A stretch of 64,000 nt of DNA, taken from the NCBI RefSeq assembly GCF_001014975.1, contig NZ_BBXA01000030.1, forward strand, positions 543,366-607,365. The letters are read 5' to 3'. Positions within the stretch are counted from its first letter, which is position 1; the number at the start of each line of letters is the position of its first letter. The position numbers and the translations under genes are program-made. The notes under the pieces were generated by a model. It searched no databases. It was not told where the DNA came from and worked only from the letters and a program-made list of their open reading frames with translations. Source of the stretch: Novosphingobium sp. MD-1. GTDB taxonomy: Bacteria > Pseudomonadota > Alphaproteobacteria > Sphingomonadales > Sphingomonadaceae. This document shows, piece after piece, positions 25,441 through 34,275 of this stretch.

Positions 25441-28434
25441 ATGAGCGACAGAACGCCGCGAACGGGGCCGAAAGTCTGGTCGATCGCGGCGCACCGGGGC
25501 TTCGCCGACGCGCTCGTCGCCGGACTGATCCCGCGCTATCGCGAGGACGGCTTCGGGCTGGCCCGGCTGTTGCTGCTGCTGCCGAGCCGCCGCGCCGTGC
25601 GCACGGTGACCGAAGCTTTCGTGCGCGCCAGCGGGGATGGCGGGCTGCTGCTGCCGCGCATGGCGGTGGTGGGCGATCTCGATCTGGACGAGACGCTGGG
25701 GCCGCTGCTCGATCCGCTGGGGCCGGGCGCGACAGTGCCGCCGGCGAGCGATCCGGTGTTCCGCCTGCTGCGCATCGCGGAAATGCTGCGCGCGGAACCG
25801 GAGACGGGCAATCTGGGCGAGGCCGGCCTGCTGCGGCAGGCGCGGTCGATCGTGCGCAGCATGGACCGGATGGCGGTGGAGGACGTCGCGCCCGAAAAGC
25901 TGCTGGACGAAGCGGTGATCGGCGCGGTGGGCGATCTTTCGCAGCACTGGACGGACAGCACGCGGCTGTTCGCGAAAGTGCTGTTCCGCTGGCGCGCCGA
26001 ACAGGAGGCGCGGGGCGAGATCGACGCGCCCGAACGGCGCAACCGCCTGCTCGATCACGCGGCGCGGGCATGGCGGGGCCATCCGCCGGCGCATCCGGTG
26101 ATCGCCGCCGGGGTGACTTCGGCCGCGCCCGCCATCGCGCGGTTGCTGCGCACCGTGGCCGATCTGCCGGACGGCGGCGTGATCCTGCCCGATCTCGATC
26201 TGGCGCTGGAGGAACCGGTGTGGAACGCGCTGGGCGCGGCGGGGATGCCGGAGGAACCGGGCGGCCCGCCGTTCGCGCGGGGCGATGTGGTGACGCACCC
26301 GCAGTACCACCTCAAGCTGTTGCTCAACCGCATGGGCGTGGCGCGCGGCGAAGTGCAGCCCTGGCACCGCGCCGGGCTGGCCGCGGCCCCGCCCGAACGC
26401 AGCAGGGCGATTTCCAACCTGTTCCTGCCGCCCGAAGCCAGCACGGTGTGGGTGAGCCTGCCGGCGGAGCGGCGGCGGCTTTCGGGCGTGCGCACGATGG
26501 AGACCGCGCATCCCGAGGAAGAGGCGCAGGCGGTGGCGGTGCTGATCCGGCAGGCGCTGGCCGAACCGGAACGGCGCGTGGCGCTGGTGACGCCGGACCG
26601 GGCGCTGGCGGTGCGCGTGGTCGCCCATCTGGCGCGCTGGAACATCGGGGCGGACGATACCGCCGGCCGCCCCCTGCCGCAGACCCCGGCGGGGCGGCTG
26701 TTCCTGCAGATCGCCGAGGTCATGGCGGAGCGGGCCGCGCCGGTGCCGCTGCTGGCACTGCTGGCGAACCCGCTGGTGATGGCGGGCGAAGGGCGCGCGG
26801 CGTGGCTGGAACGGGTGCGCCAGCTCGATCTGGTGCTGCGCGGGCCGCGCCCCGGGCCGGGCCTTGAAGCCGTGCGCGCGGCGGTGAAGGAGCAGGACCG
26901 GCGCTATCCCGGCCTGTTCGACTGGTGGCACGAGGCGGAGGCGCTGCTGGCGCCACTGCTGCTGTTCGATGGCGCCCTGCCGCTGGGCGCGGCGCTGGCG
27001 CTGCTGGCCGAAACCGCTGAGGCGCTGTGCGGCGAAGGCATCTGGGCGCAGCCCGACGGGCGCAGCCTGTCGCAGTTCGTACAGCAATGGAGCGATGCGG
27101 CCGGCGAGGTGGTGCTGGAGACCGATCCTGCCGACCTGCCCGTGCTGCTGCGCGACGCGCTGGACGAGGTGGCGGTGCGCCCACCCTATGGCGGGCATCC
27201 GCGCCTCGCGATCTACGGCCTGCTCGAAGCGCGGATGAGCCGGGCGGACCTGGTCATCTGCGCCGGGCTGACCGAGGGCACCTGGCCCGGCGCGCCCGCG
27301 CCCGATCCGCTGCTGGCGCCGCCGGTGCTGCGGATGCTGGGCATTCCCGGCGCGGATTTCCGCATCGGCCTGGCCGCGCACGATCTGGCCGCCGCGCTGG
27401 GGGCACCCGAAGTGGTGCTGAGCCATGCGCAGCGCGATGCCGCCGGACCGGCGATCCCTTCGCGCTTCCTGATGCGCATCCGCGCCATGCTGGGCAAGGA
27501 ATTGCGGCACGAGCACGACGCGGTGCGCTTTGCCCGCGCGCTGGACGATGCGCCGCCCGCGCCGCCCTATCCCCGGCCCGAACCGATGCCATCGGCCGAA
27601 CAGCGCCGGGTGCCGATCGCGGTCACCGCGCTCGACCGGCTGCGCGGCGATCCCTATCAGTTCTACGCCTCCGCCATCCTGGGCCTGCGCGCGCTCGATC
27701 CGATCGATGCGGACCCGACGCCGGCGTGGCGCGGCACGGCGGTCCACGCGATTCTGGAGGCATGGCACGATGCCGGCGCGCGGCCGGGCGAGCTGATCCC
27801 GCTGGCCGAACGCGCGCTGGCGGAGATGAGCGCGCACCCGTTCATGCGCGGGCTGTGGCGGCCGCGCCTGCTGGCGGGGCTGGGCTGGATCGAAAGGGCG
27901 CAGGACCGCCTGCTGGGCGAAGGGCGCGAAGTCCTGGCCTGGGAGGAGAAGGGCGAGATCACCGTGGACGGCGTGCGCATCCATGGCCGCGCCGACCGCA
28001 TCGACCGTCTGCCCGACGGCACGCTGGCGGTGGTCGACTACAAGACTGGCACGCCGCCATCGGCGCGGATGGTGGAGGAAGGCTTCGCGCTCCAGCTCGG
28101 CCTTGTCGGCCTGATCGCGCAGGGCGGCGGGATCAGGGGCGTGAGCGGTACGCCGACGCGGTTCGAATACTGGTCGCTGGCGCGCAACCGGGAACGCGGC
28201 TTCGGCTTCATGGAGGAGCCGGTGCCGGAAGGCCGCCGCAAGTCCGGCATTCCGCGCGAGGAGTTCCTCGACCGCACGCGCGAGTATCTGGAAGAAGCGA
28301 TCGCGCGGTGGATAATGGGCAGCGATCCGTTCACGGCGCGGCTCAATCCCGATCTGCCGGGCTATTCGGACTATGACCAGTTGATGCGGCTGGACGAATG
28401 GCAGGGCCGCGGCCGCGCCGGGGACAGGCCATGA
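25441..28434 (+). CDS. addB: Double-strand break repair protein AddB
   Basis: AddB subunit of the AddAB helicase-nuclease, which processes DNA ends for RecA loading. 997 residues, normal for alphaproteobacterial AddB. The N-terminal inactivated-helicase part has LLLLLPSRRAVRTVTEAF. The C-terminal nuclease domain shows GTAVHAILEAWHDAG and then GRADRIDRLPDGTLAVVDYKTG (D..K-T-G PD-(D/E)XK core). It overlaps addA by 4 nt (ATGA). The huge antisense frame over this gene is a GC-bias shadow. Confidence 0.95.
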   Translation: MSDRTPRTGPKVWSIAAHRGFADALVAGLIPRYREDGFGLARLLLLLPSRRAVRTVTEAFVRASGDGGLLLPRMAVVGDLDLDETLGPLLDPLGPGATVPPASDPVFRLLRIAEMLRAEPETGNLGEAGLLRQARSIVRSMDRMAVEDVAPEKLLDEAVIGAVGDLSQHWTDSTRLFAKVLFRWRAEQEARGEIDAPERRNRLLDHAARAWRGHPPAHPVIAAGVTSAAPAIARLLRTVADLPDGGVILPDLDLALEEPVWNALGAAGMPEEPGGPPFARGDVVTHPQYHLKLLLNRMGVARGEVQPWHRAGLAAAPPERSRAISNLFLPPEASTVWVSLPAERRRLSGVRTMETAHPEEEAQAVAVLIRQALAEPERRVALVTPDRALAVRVVAHLARWNIGADDTAGRPLPQTPAGRLFLQIAEVMAERAAPVPLLALLANPLVMAGEGRAAWLERVRQLDLVLRGPRPGPGLEAVRAAVKEQDRRYPGLFDWWHEAEALLAPLLLFDGALPLGAALALLAETAEALCGEGIWAQPDGRSLSQFVQQWSDAAGEVVLETDPADLPVLLRDALDEVAVRPPYGGHPRLAIYGLLEARMSRADLVICAGLTEGTWPGAPAPDPLLAPPVLRMLGIPGADFRIGLAAHDLAAALGAPEVVLSHAQRDAAGPAIPSRFLMRIRAMLGKELRHEHDAVRFARALDDAPPAPPYPRPEPMPSAEQRRVPIAVTALDRLRGDPYQFYASAILGLRALDPIDADPTPAWRGTAVHAILEAWHDAGARPGELIPLAERALAEMSAHPFMRGLWRPRLLAGLGWIERAQDRLLGEGREVLAWEEKGEITVDGVRIHGRADRIDRLPDGTLAVVDYKTGTPPSARMVEEGFALQLGLVGLIAQGGGIRGVSGTPTRFEYWSLARNRERGFGFMEEPVPEGRRKSGIPREEFLDRTREYLEEAIARWIMGSDPFTARLNPDLPGYSDYDQLMRLDEWQGRGRAGDRP

Positions 28435-31400
28435 GCGGGGAGCAGCCAAGCCGCGTCTATCCGCTAAAGGACAACCAGGCGCGCGCGGTCGATCCGCGCC
28501 GTACCGTGTGGCTCAGCGCGTCGGCGGGCACGGGCAAGACGCAAGTGCTGTCCGCGCGCGTGTTGCGCCTGTTGTTGCAACCCGGCGTCGAGCCGGAGCA
28601 TCTGCTGTGCCTGACCTTCACCAAGGCCGGCGCGGCCGAAATGGCGACGCGCGTCAACGAGGTGCTGGCCAGCTGGGTGCGCCTGCCCGAAACCGCGTTG
28701 GCCGAACAACTGATCGCGATCGGTGCGGACTATGGCCCGGAAGCGCTGGCGCGCGCGCGCAGCCGGTTCGCGGCGGTGCTCGATTGTCCCGGCGGTGGCC
28801 TGCGGATCGAGACGATCCACGCCTTCTGCCAGTGGCTGCTCTCGGCCTTCCCGGTGGAAGCGGAGCTGATGCCCGGCACCCGCGCGATGGAGGACCGCGA
28901 CCGCGCGCTGCTGGTGCGACGGGTGTTGGCAGACCTGCTGGTGAGCGCGGAGGAACAGGGCGACGAAGCGCTGCTCGATGCGCTGTCCGACCTCAGCCTG
29001 CGGATGGCGCAGGATCAGGTCGAGGCGTTCCTGCTGCGCTGCGCCGGCGCGCGTGATTTGTGGTTCGGACCCGGCGCGTGGCAGCCGCCGCTGCGGCCGC
29101 GCATCAACCGTGCGCTGGGTCTGGACGCGGACGAGGACGGAACGGGCCTTGCCGCGCTCTGCGCAGACGATGCCTTCGATGTGCGATCGGTACGGTGGTG
29201 CCTGGAAGCCAACGCGGAATGGGGCACGAAGAGCGGGATCGAGACCGCCAATGCCCTGGGCGACTGGATTGCGCTGCCGCCCGAACGGCGGCTGGACGCG
29301 CTGGACCTGCTGGCCGACCAGTTCCTGACCAAGGCGGGGCAGCCCCGCTCCACCACCAACATCGCCAAGAAAGCGCCGGACTATCCCGAATATGCCGCGC
29401 GCGTGATCGGCTGCCTCGAAGCGGTGCGCGAACGGCGCGCGCTGGTGGCGCTGGCGGCGATGCTCGATCCGGCGCTGACGCTGGGCCGCCGCTTCGCCCT
29501 GGCGTGGGACGAGGCCAAGACGCGCGAAGGCTTCATCGATTTCGACGACCAGATCCGCACCGCCGCCGCGCTGCTGACCGAGAAGGCGAGCGCGGAGTGG
29601 ATCCGCTTCAAGCTCGACCGTCGGTTCGATCATATCCTCGTCGACGAGGCGCAGGACACCAACGCGGCGCAGTGGCGCATCGTGCTGGACGGGCTGGTGG
29701 CGGACTTCTTCGCCGGCGAGGGCCTGCACGGCGACGCGCTGCGCACGCTGTTCGTGGTGGGTGATTACAAGCAGGCGATCTTCCGCTTTCAGGGCACCAG
29801 CCCGGAGAATTTCGCGGCGGCGAAAGCGCGGGTGGAACGCCAGCTGCGCGATGTGGCGGACGTGCTCGACGACCGTTCACGGACGCTGCTGGGGCTGGGG
29901 CTGGGGCGGTCCTACCGCACCTCGCAATCGGTGTTGTCGTTCGTCGACCGGGCGATCGCGCATATCGGGCCGGACCGCTTCGGGCTTGCCGAACCGCCCG
30001 AACCGCATGTGGGCGAGGAACGGCCGGGGTTGGTCACGCTATGGCGGCCGGTCGGGATGGCGGCCGATGGCGAGGACGAGGACGCGCCCGAAGCCGGGGA
30101 GGAGGGCGCGGAAGGGTGGCTCTCACGCCCGGACCGCGATCTGGCGGACCGGCTTGCGCGGCAGATCAGGGCGTGGCTGGAAAACGGCTTCCCGCTGGCC
30201 AAGGGCACGCCGCGCTTCGCCAACGCGGGCGACATCATGGTGTTGGTGCGCAAGCGCAAGGAACTGGCCGGGCTGATCGTGGCGCGGCTCCATGCGCAGG
30301 GCGTGCCGGTGGCGGGCGTGGACCGGCTGCGGCTGGGCGCGCCGCTGGCGGTGAAGGACCTTGTCGCCGCGCTGCGCTTTGCCGCGCAACCGTGGGACGA
30401 TTTGAGCCTTGCTGGCCTGCTCGTGTCCCCGCTGATAGGGTGGACGCAGGAAGAGTTGCTCGAACATGGTTATCGCGGGGCAGGCACGCGGCTGTGGGAC
30501 CACTTGCGCGCCAGCGAGGGGCCGAAGACCCACGCCACGATGGAGCGGTTGCGCGCGCTGCTGGCGCGGGCGGACTACGAAACGCCGCAGGCGATGCTGC
30601 ACTGGCTGCTGCTGGGGCCGTGGCAGGGCCGGCGCAAGCTGGTGGCGCGGCTGGGCCGGGAAGCCAACGATCCCATCGACGAACTGCTCAACGCCGCGAT
30701 GGCCTATGCCGCCGGCAACGTGCCGAGCCTGACCGGCTTCCTCCAGTGGTTCGACGCGGGCGAGGGCGAACTGAAGCGCGAGGCGGGCAAGAACGAAGGA
30801 CTGGTGCGGGTGATGACCGTGCACGGCTCCAAGGGCTTGCAGGCGCCGATCGTGATTCTGGCCGATGCCGCCGACGATCCCGATGCCTCGCCCGTGCGCG
30901 GGCTGGAGGTGACCGAAAGCGTGCTGGGCGAAACCCGCAAGGTGCCGCTGCCGCCGCTGCGCAAGGAGGAAAAGGCCGGGCCTGTGCGCGAGGCCGAGGC
31001 ACAGGCCGCGCGCGATGAGCGCGAGGAGCACTGGCGCCTGCTCTACGTGGCGATGACCCGCGCGGAGGAGGCGCTGTTCGTCACCGGATCGCTGGGCGGG
31101 CGGCGCAAGGAGATTCCGCCGGAAAGCTGGTACGCGATGCTGGAGCCGTTGTTCGGCACCGACGAATGGATCGCCGATCCGCTGTGGGAGGGGCGCCGGC
31201 AATTGGGCGCACCGGCGCCTGCGCCCTCCGCCGGGGCCACGCCGGAGGTCGACGCGTCGCGCGAGGCGCTGCCCGATGTGCTGCTCCAGCCGATCGGCCC
31301 CGAACCGCGTCCGCCACGCCCGCTTGCGCCCTCTGCCATGGGCGAGGACGAGGCGCCCGATCCGCCGATCCGGCCTGGACCGGGCGCGCTGCTCGCGGCA

Positions 31401-31919
31401 CGGCGCGGCACGCTGGTCCACAAGCTGATCGAGCGCCTGCCTGAACTGCCGCGCGAGCGCCGCCATGATGCCGCGCTGAACTGGCTGGCGCGCGCGGGCC
31501 GGGAGTTCCTGCCTGAAGACCATGCGGCGATGGCGCAGGCGGCGCTGGCCGTGCTCGATCACCCGGACTGGCAGGACGTGTTCGGGCCGGATTCGCTGGC
31601 CGAAGTACCACTGGCGGCGGTCGTCGAAGGGCGCGTGGTGACGGGCACGATCGACCGGCTGATCGTTCGCCCCGGTCTGGTCCGCATCGTCGATTTCAAG
31701 ACCGCGCGCCGCCCGCCCGCGCGAGTCGAGGAGATTCCGGCGGCCTATCTGCGTCAGATGGCGGCCTATGTAGCGGCGCTGAAGGTGATCCATCCCGGCC
31801 GGCGCGTGGAAGCCGCGCTGCTCTATACCCACACGCCGCAACTGTTCGCCTTGCCGGAGGCGCTGCTGGCGGCGCAGAAGCTGGACCTTTCCCCCGCGCA
31901 GGAATCCTTTTCCGCGTGA
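28431..31919 (+). CDS. addA: Double-strand break repair helicase AddA
   Basis: ATP-dependent 3'-5' helicase and nuclease subunit of AddAB. 1162 residues from the ATG at 28431. UvrD-type motifs are all visible: Walker A SASAGTGKTQVLSARVLRLLL (near 28), LTFTKAGAAEMATRV, DFDDQI, the Walker B box VDEAQDTNAAQW, VVGDYKQAIFRFQGTSPENF, VMTVHGSKGLQAPIVIL and LLYVAMTRAEEALFVTG. The C-terminal nuclease domain contains GTLVHKLIERLPE and GTIDRLIVRPGLVRIVDFKTAR. Confidence 0.96.
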   Translation: MSGEQPSRVYPLKDNQARAVDPRRTVWLSASAGTGKTQVLSARVLRLLLQPGVEPEHLLCLTFTKAGAAEMATRVNEVLASWVRLPETALAEQLIAIGADYGPEALARARSRFAAVLDCPGGGLRIETIHAFCQWLLSAFPVEAELMPGTRAMEDRDRALLVRRVLADLLVSAEEQGDEALLDALSDLSLRMAQDQVEAFLLRCAGARDLWFGPGAWQPPLRPRINRALGLDADEDGTGLAALCADDAFDVRSVRWCLEANAEWGTKSGIETANALGDWIALPPERRLDALDLLADQFLTKAGQPRSTTNIAKKAPDYPEYAARVIGCLEAVRERRALVALAAMLDPALTLGRRFALAWDEAKTREGFIDFDDQIRTAAALLTEKASAEWIRFKLDRRFDHILVDEAQDTNAAQWRIVLDGLVADFFAGEGLHGDALRTLFVVGDYKQAIFRFQGTSPENFAAAKARVERQLRDVADVLDDRSRTLLGLGLGRSYRTSQSVLSFVDRAIAHIGPDRFGLAEPPEPHVGEERPGLVTLWRPVGMAADGEDEDAPEAGEEGAEGWLSRPDRDLADRLARQIRAWLENGFPLAKGTPRFANAGDIMVLVRKRKELAGLIVARLHAQGVPVAGVDRLRLGAPLAVKDLVAALRFAAQPWDDLSLAGLLVSPLIGWTQEELLEHGYRGAGTRLWDHLRASEGPKTHATMERLRALLARADYETPQAMLHWLLLGPWQGRRKLVARLGREANDPIDELLNAAMAYAAGNVPSLTGFLQWFDAGEGELKREAGKNEGLVRVMTVHGSKGLQAPIVILADAADDPDASPVRGLEVTESVLGETRKVPLPPLRKEEKAGPVREAEAQAARDEREEHWRLLYVAMTRAEEALFVTGSLGGRRKEIPPESWYAMLEPLFGTDEWIADPLWEGRRQLGAPAPAPSAGATPEVDASREALPDVLLQPIGPEPRPPRPLAPSAMGEDEAPDPPIRPGPGALLAARRGTLVHKLIERLPELPRERRHDAALNWLARAGREFLPEDHAAMAQAALAVLDHPDWQDVFGPDSLAEVPLAAVVEGRVVTGTIDRLIVRPGLVRIVDFKTARRPPARVEEIPAAYLRQMAAYVAALKVIHPGRRVEAALLYTHTPQLFALPEALLAAQKLDLSPAQESFSA

Positions 31920-31978
31920 TCTGTTGTTTCAAGACAGGGACCGCCTAGATTGGCGGCCAAGACCAGAAGGAGTTACCG

Positions 31979-32299
31979 ATGTCCACCAAAGCCGTCACCG
32001 ACGCCAGCTTCGCCGCCGACGTTCTCGAATCCGACAAGCCCGTGCTGGTCGATTTCTGGGCCGACTGGTGCGGCCCGTGCAAGATGATCGCGCCGGCGCT
32101 GGAAGAGATCGCCGAGGAACTGGGCGACAAGCTGACCATCGCCAAGATGGACATCATGGAAAACACCGGCATTCCGGGCGAAATCGGCGTGCAGTCGATC
32201 CCGCTGCTGGTTCTGTTCAAGGATGGCAAGCCGGTGGCGCAGAAGCTGGGTGCCGCGCCCAAGAGCCAGCTGAAGGGCTGGATCGAAAGCGTTCTCTAA
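31979..32299 (+). CDS. trxA: Thioredoxin
   Basis: General cytosolic disulphide reductase. 106 residues with an AAGGAG ribosome-binding site. The active site is FWADWCGPCK with Cys31 and Cys34, and the cis-proline loop is SIPLLVLFKDGKP. Slightly unusual: the segment after the KMDI strand reads MENTGIPGEIGVQS, where most thioredoxins have DENP..A..Y.V. trxA after addA is a frequent alphaproteobacterial order; the 59-bp gap leaves room for its own promoter. Confidence 0.97.
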   Translation: MSTKAVTDASFAADVLESDKPVLVDFWADWCGPCKMIAPALEEIAEELGDKLTIAKMDIMENTGIPGEIGVQSIPLLVLFKDGKPVAQKLGAAPKSQLKGWIESVL

Positions 32300-32321
32300 A
32301 CCCGACGAAAGTGCCCTGAAT

Positions 32322-32404
32322 CGTCATTTCGAGGGGCGAGGCCCCGCGGCAATCCAGAGCGGCACGCCGGACTCTGGATTGCTTCGCTCACGCTCGCAAT
32401 GACG
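32322..32404. repeat. 83-bp REP-like inverted repeat, copy 2
   Basis: Same length as the copy at 583-665 but in inverse orientation: it begins CGTCATTTCGAGGGGCGAGG and ends CGCTCGCAATGACG. Reverse-complemented, it agrees with copy 1 at most positions, with the differences concentrated in the middle. It lies between the stops of convergent trxA and the inositol-monophosphatase-family gene, a typical position for REP elements. Confidence 0.85.
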
Positions 32405-32423
32405 GGGCGGGGTACGCCGGGGT

Positions 32424-33239
32424 TTACTCGCCGGGCAGGGCGTTCAGCCTCTCCGCCATGGCATCCCACAGCGCGGGGGTGGACGCCGCGATCAGGCCCG
32501 GCTCCAGATGCCGGTCCAGCAGGTAGGGCGAACCATCGGGCCGCGCGGCCTTGCCGCCGGCTTCGTTGACGAACAGCACGCCCGCCGCGTGGTCCCACGC
32601 CAGCGTGCGTTCGAAGATCGACAGATCGTTCACTCCCAGCACGATGCGTGGATACTGCTCGGCCGCGCAGCGCGGGATGTCCACCAGCGTATAGTGCGGC
32701 GCGATATGCTGGCGCATCGCCTCGCGCTTGTCCTTGTCCACGAACACCAGCGAGATCGCGGCGACCGGCGGTTCCTGCCCGGTCGCCTGCGCCATCACGC
32801 GCTCGCCATTCACCCACGCCCCCTTGCCGCGATGGGCGATGCACAGCCGGTCGATCAGCGGATCGTAGATCCAGCCCGCCACGGTCTCGCCCTTTTCCGC
32901 CAACGCGATCAGGATCGCGAACGGAGGCTTGCCGGCTGCGAAATTGTTGGTGCCGTCGAGCGGGTCGATCACCCAGCACAGGCTGTCGCCCAGCCGGTCC
33001 ATCAGCGCCGGATCGGCATGGCTGCCCTCTTCGCCCACGATCGCGGCTTCGGGCAGGATCTTCGCCAGCCCTTCGATCAGCAGCGCCTCGCTTTCGGTAT
33101 CGGCGATGGTCACGACATCGTCCGCCGCCTTGGCCACGATCTCGTGATCGGCAAGCTGGCGATAGTGCCGCAGCAGCGTGCGTTGGGCGGTATCGCGCAT
33201 CAGCGCGGCGACGGCGGTGTCGAGAGCGGATTCCGTCAT
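32424..33239 (-). CDS. Inositol monophosphatase family protein
   Basis: Mg-dependent phosphatase of the IMPase/CysQ/HisN superfamily, 271 residues from MTESALDTAVAALM; the longer upstream frame is shadow. The metal-site motifs are complete: GEEGS (near residue 70), WVIDPLDGTNNFAAG and AWDHAAGVLFVNEAGG. The substrate cannot be read from motifs: histidinol phosphate, inositol phosphate or PAP are all possible. It is the last gene of a minus-strand run headed by argJ and overlaps the GFA gene by 4 nt. Confidence 0.9.
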   Translation of the reverse strand: MTESALDTAVAALMRDTAQRTLLRHYRQLADHEIVAKAADDVVTIADTESEALLIEGLAKILPEAAIVGEEGSHADPALMDRLGDSLCWVIDPLDGTNNFAAGKPPFAILIALAEKGETVAGWIYDPLIDRLCIAHRGKGAWVNGERVMAQATGQEPPVAAISLVFVDKDKREAMRQHIAPHYTLVDIPRCAAEQYPRIVLGVNDLSIFERTLAWDHAAGVLFVNEAGGKAARPDGSPYLLDRHLEPGLIAASTPALWDAMAERLNALPGE

Positions 33240-33667
33240 GAAAGTCCTTCGGCGCGCGAACGCGGGTAACGGGGAAGATCGTCGGCCGGCTCCGCCCAGG
33301 GGATGCGGCTGGCGTAGAACATATGGAAGCCCGGCGTGACGCGTTCGGGATGATCGAGCGTGGCAAGGCTGAAATCGGCGGTCGCGGCGGCGGACGTGTC
33401 GCGCATCAGCAGCGGCGTTCCGCAGGCGTGGCAGAACCAGCGTTCGCCGCTTTCGCTGGAAGATACCCGCCCGATGGACGCAAGGCCCTGTTCGACCACG
33501 AAGGCATCGGCCGGGACGGAAGCGAAGGCCATGGCCGGGCTGCCGGAATTGAGCTGGCAAGTGCGGCAATGGCACCAGCCGGCGTCGGTCGGCGCGCTGG
33601 CCAGCCGGTAGCGCACCGTGCCGCACAGGCAGCCGCCGGTCCAGTCGCCGCTCCCGTCCCCGCTCAT
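33236..33667 (-). CDS. GFA (glutathione-dependent formaldehyde-activating enzyme-like) zinc protein
   Basis: 143 residues with the GFA-family zinc fold: TGGCLCGTVRY (C13, C15), GWCHCRTCQLNSG and, near residue 78, WFCHACGTPL. These give the CxC, CxC..C and CxxC pattern of the family. Most members have no proven enzymatic role. It overlaps both neighbours by 4 nt, so it is likely co-translated with the GST gene upstream of it. Confidence 0.9.
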   Translation of the reverse strand: MSGDGSGDWTGGCLCGTVRYRLASAPTDAGWCHCRTCQLNSGSPAMAFASVPADAFVVEQGLASIGRVSSSESGERWFCHACGTPLLMRDTSAAATADFSLATLDHPERVTPGFHMFYASRIPWAEPADDLPRYPRSRAEGLS

Positions 33668-34269
33668 GTCAGCGGGATCATGACCTGGCTAGCATAGCCG
33701 GGACGTTCGCGCAGCCGGGCGTACCATTCGGCCACGTGCGGCACATCGGGCCGCGGTACCGCGATGCTGTAGAAGGTGTGGGCATAGACGCCCATCGGGA
33801 TGTCGGCGATGCCGAAGCGGTCACCCGACAGCCACGGGCGTGTGGCCAGTTCGGCGTCGAGGATGCGCATCATCGCGCCCGAGGCTTCGGCCGAGCGGGC
33901 GACCGCGGGATCGCTGGCGTTCTTCCCCTGGCGCACGCACCCCAGGAACGCATCGCGCTGCGCGTCGGCGAAATGGAACTGCCAGTCCATCCACTTGTCG
34001 CCCATTGCGCGGATGGCGGGATCGTCAGCGCGCAGCGACGGGGCGTGACGATCCGCCAGATAGCGCAGGATCGCGTTCGATTCCCACAGCACCAGATCGC
34101 CGTCCTCGATCGTCGGGATCATGCGGTTGGGGTTCTTGGCCAGGTATTCCGGCGTGAAGCCGAACGGGCCGCCCATGTCGATCCGGCGGTGCGGCAGGTC
34201 CATCTCGATCGCCGCCCACGCCACTTTCTTGACGTTGTGCGAATTGAGCCGTCCCCAGATCGTAAGCAT
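33664..34269 (-). CDS. Glutathione S-transferase family protein
   Basis: 201 residues, cytosolic. The N-terminal thioredoxin-like domain begins MLTIWGRLNSHNVKKVAWAA, with a Ser in the position typical of the theta/beta-like catalytic site. NRMIPTIEDGDLVLWESNAILRYLAD is the glutathione-binding cis-Pro and Glu-Ser region. The C-terminal helical domain includes WLSGDRFGIADIPMGVYAHTF. The physiological substrate is unknown. It lies 6 nt after argJ. Confidence 0.93.
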   Translation of the reverse strand: MLTIWGRLNSHNVKKVAWAAIEMDLPHRRIDMGGPFGFTPEYLAKNPNRMIPTIEDGDLVLWESNAILRYLADRHAPSLRADDPAIRAMGDKWMDWQFHFADAQRDAFLGCVRQGKNASDPAVARSAEASGAMMRILDAELATRPWLSGDRFGIADIPMGVYAHTFYSIAVPRPDVPHVAEWYARLRERPGYASQVMIPLT

Positions 34270-34275
34270 CGCGGG

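Noticed and set aside
24568..28449. 1293-codon open frame on the minus strand
   Set aside because: Antisense to murU and addB, with a His/Arg/Pro-rich translation typical of shadow frames in GC-rich DNA.
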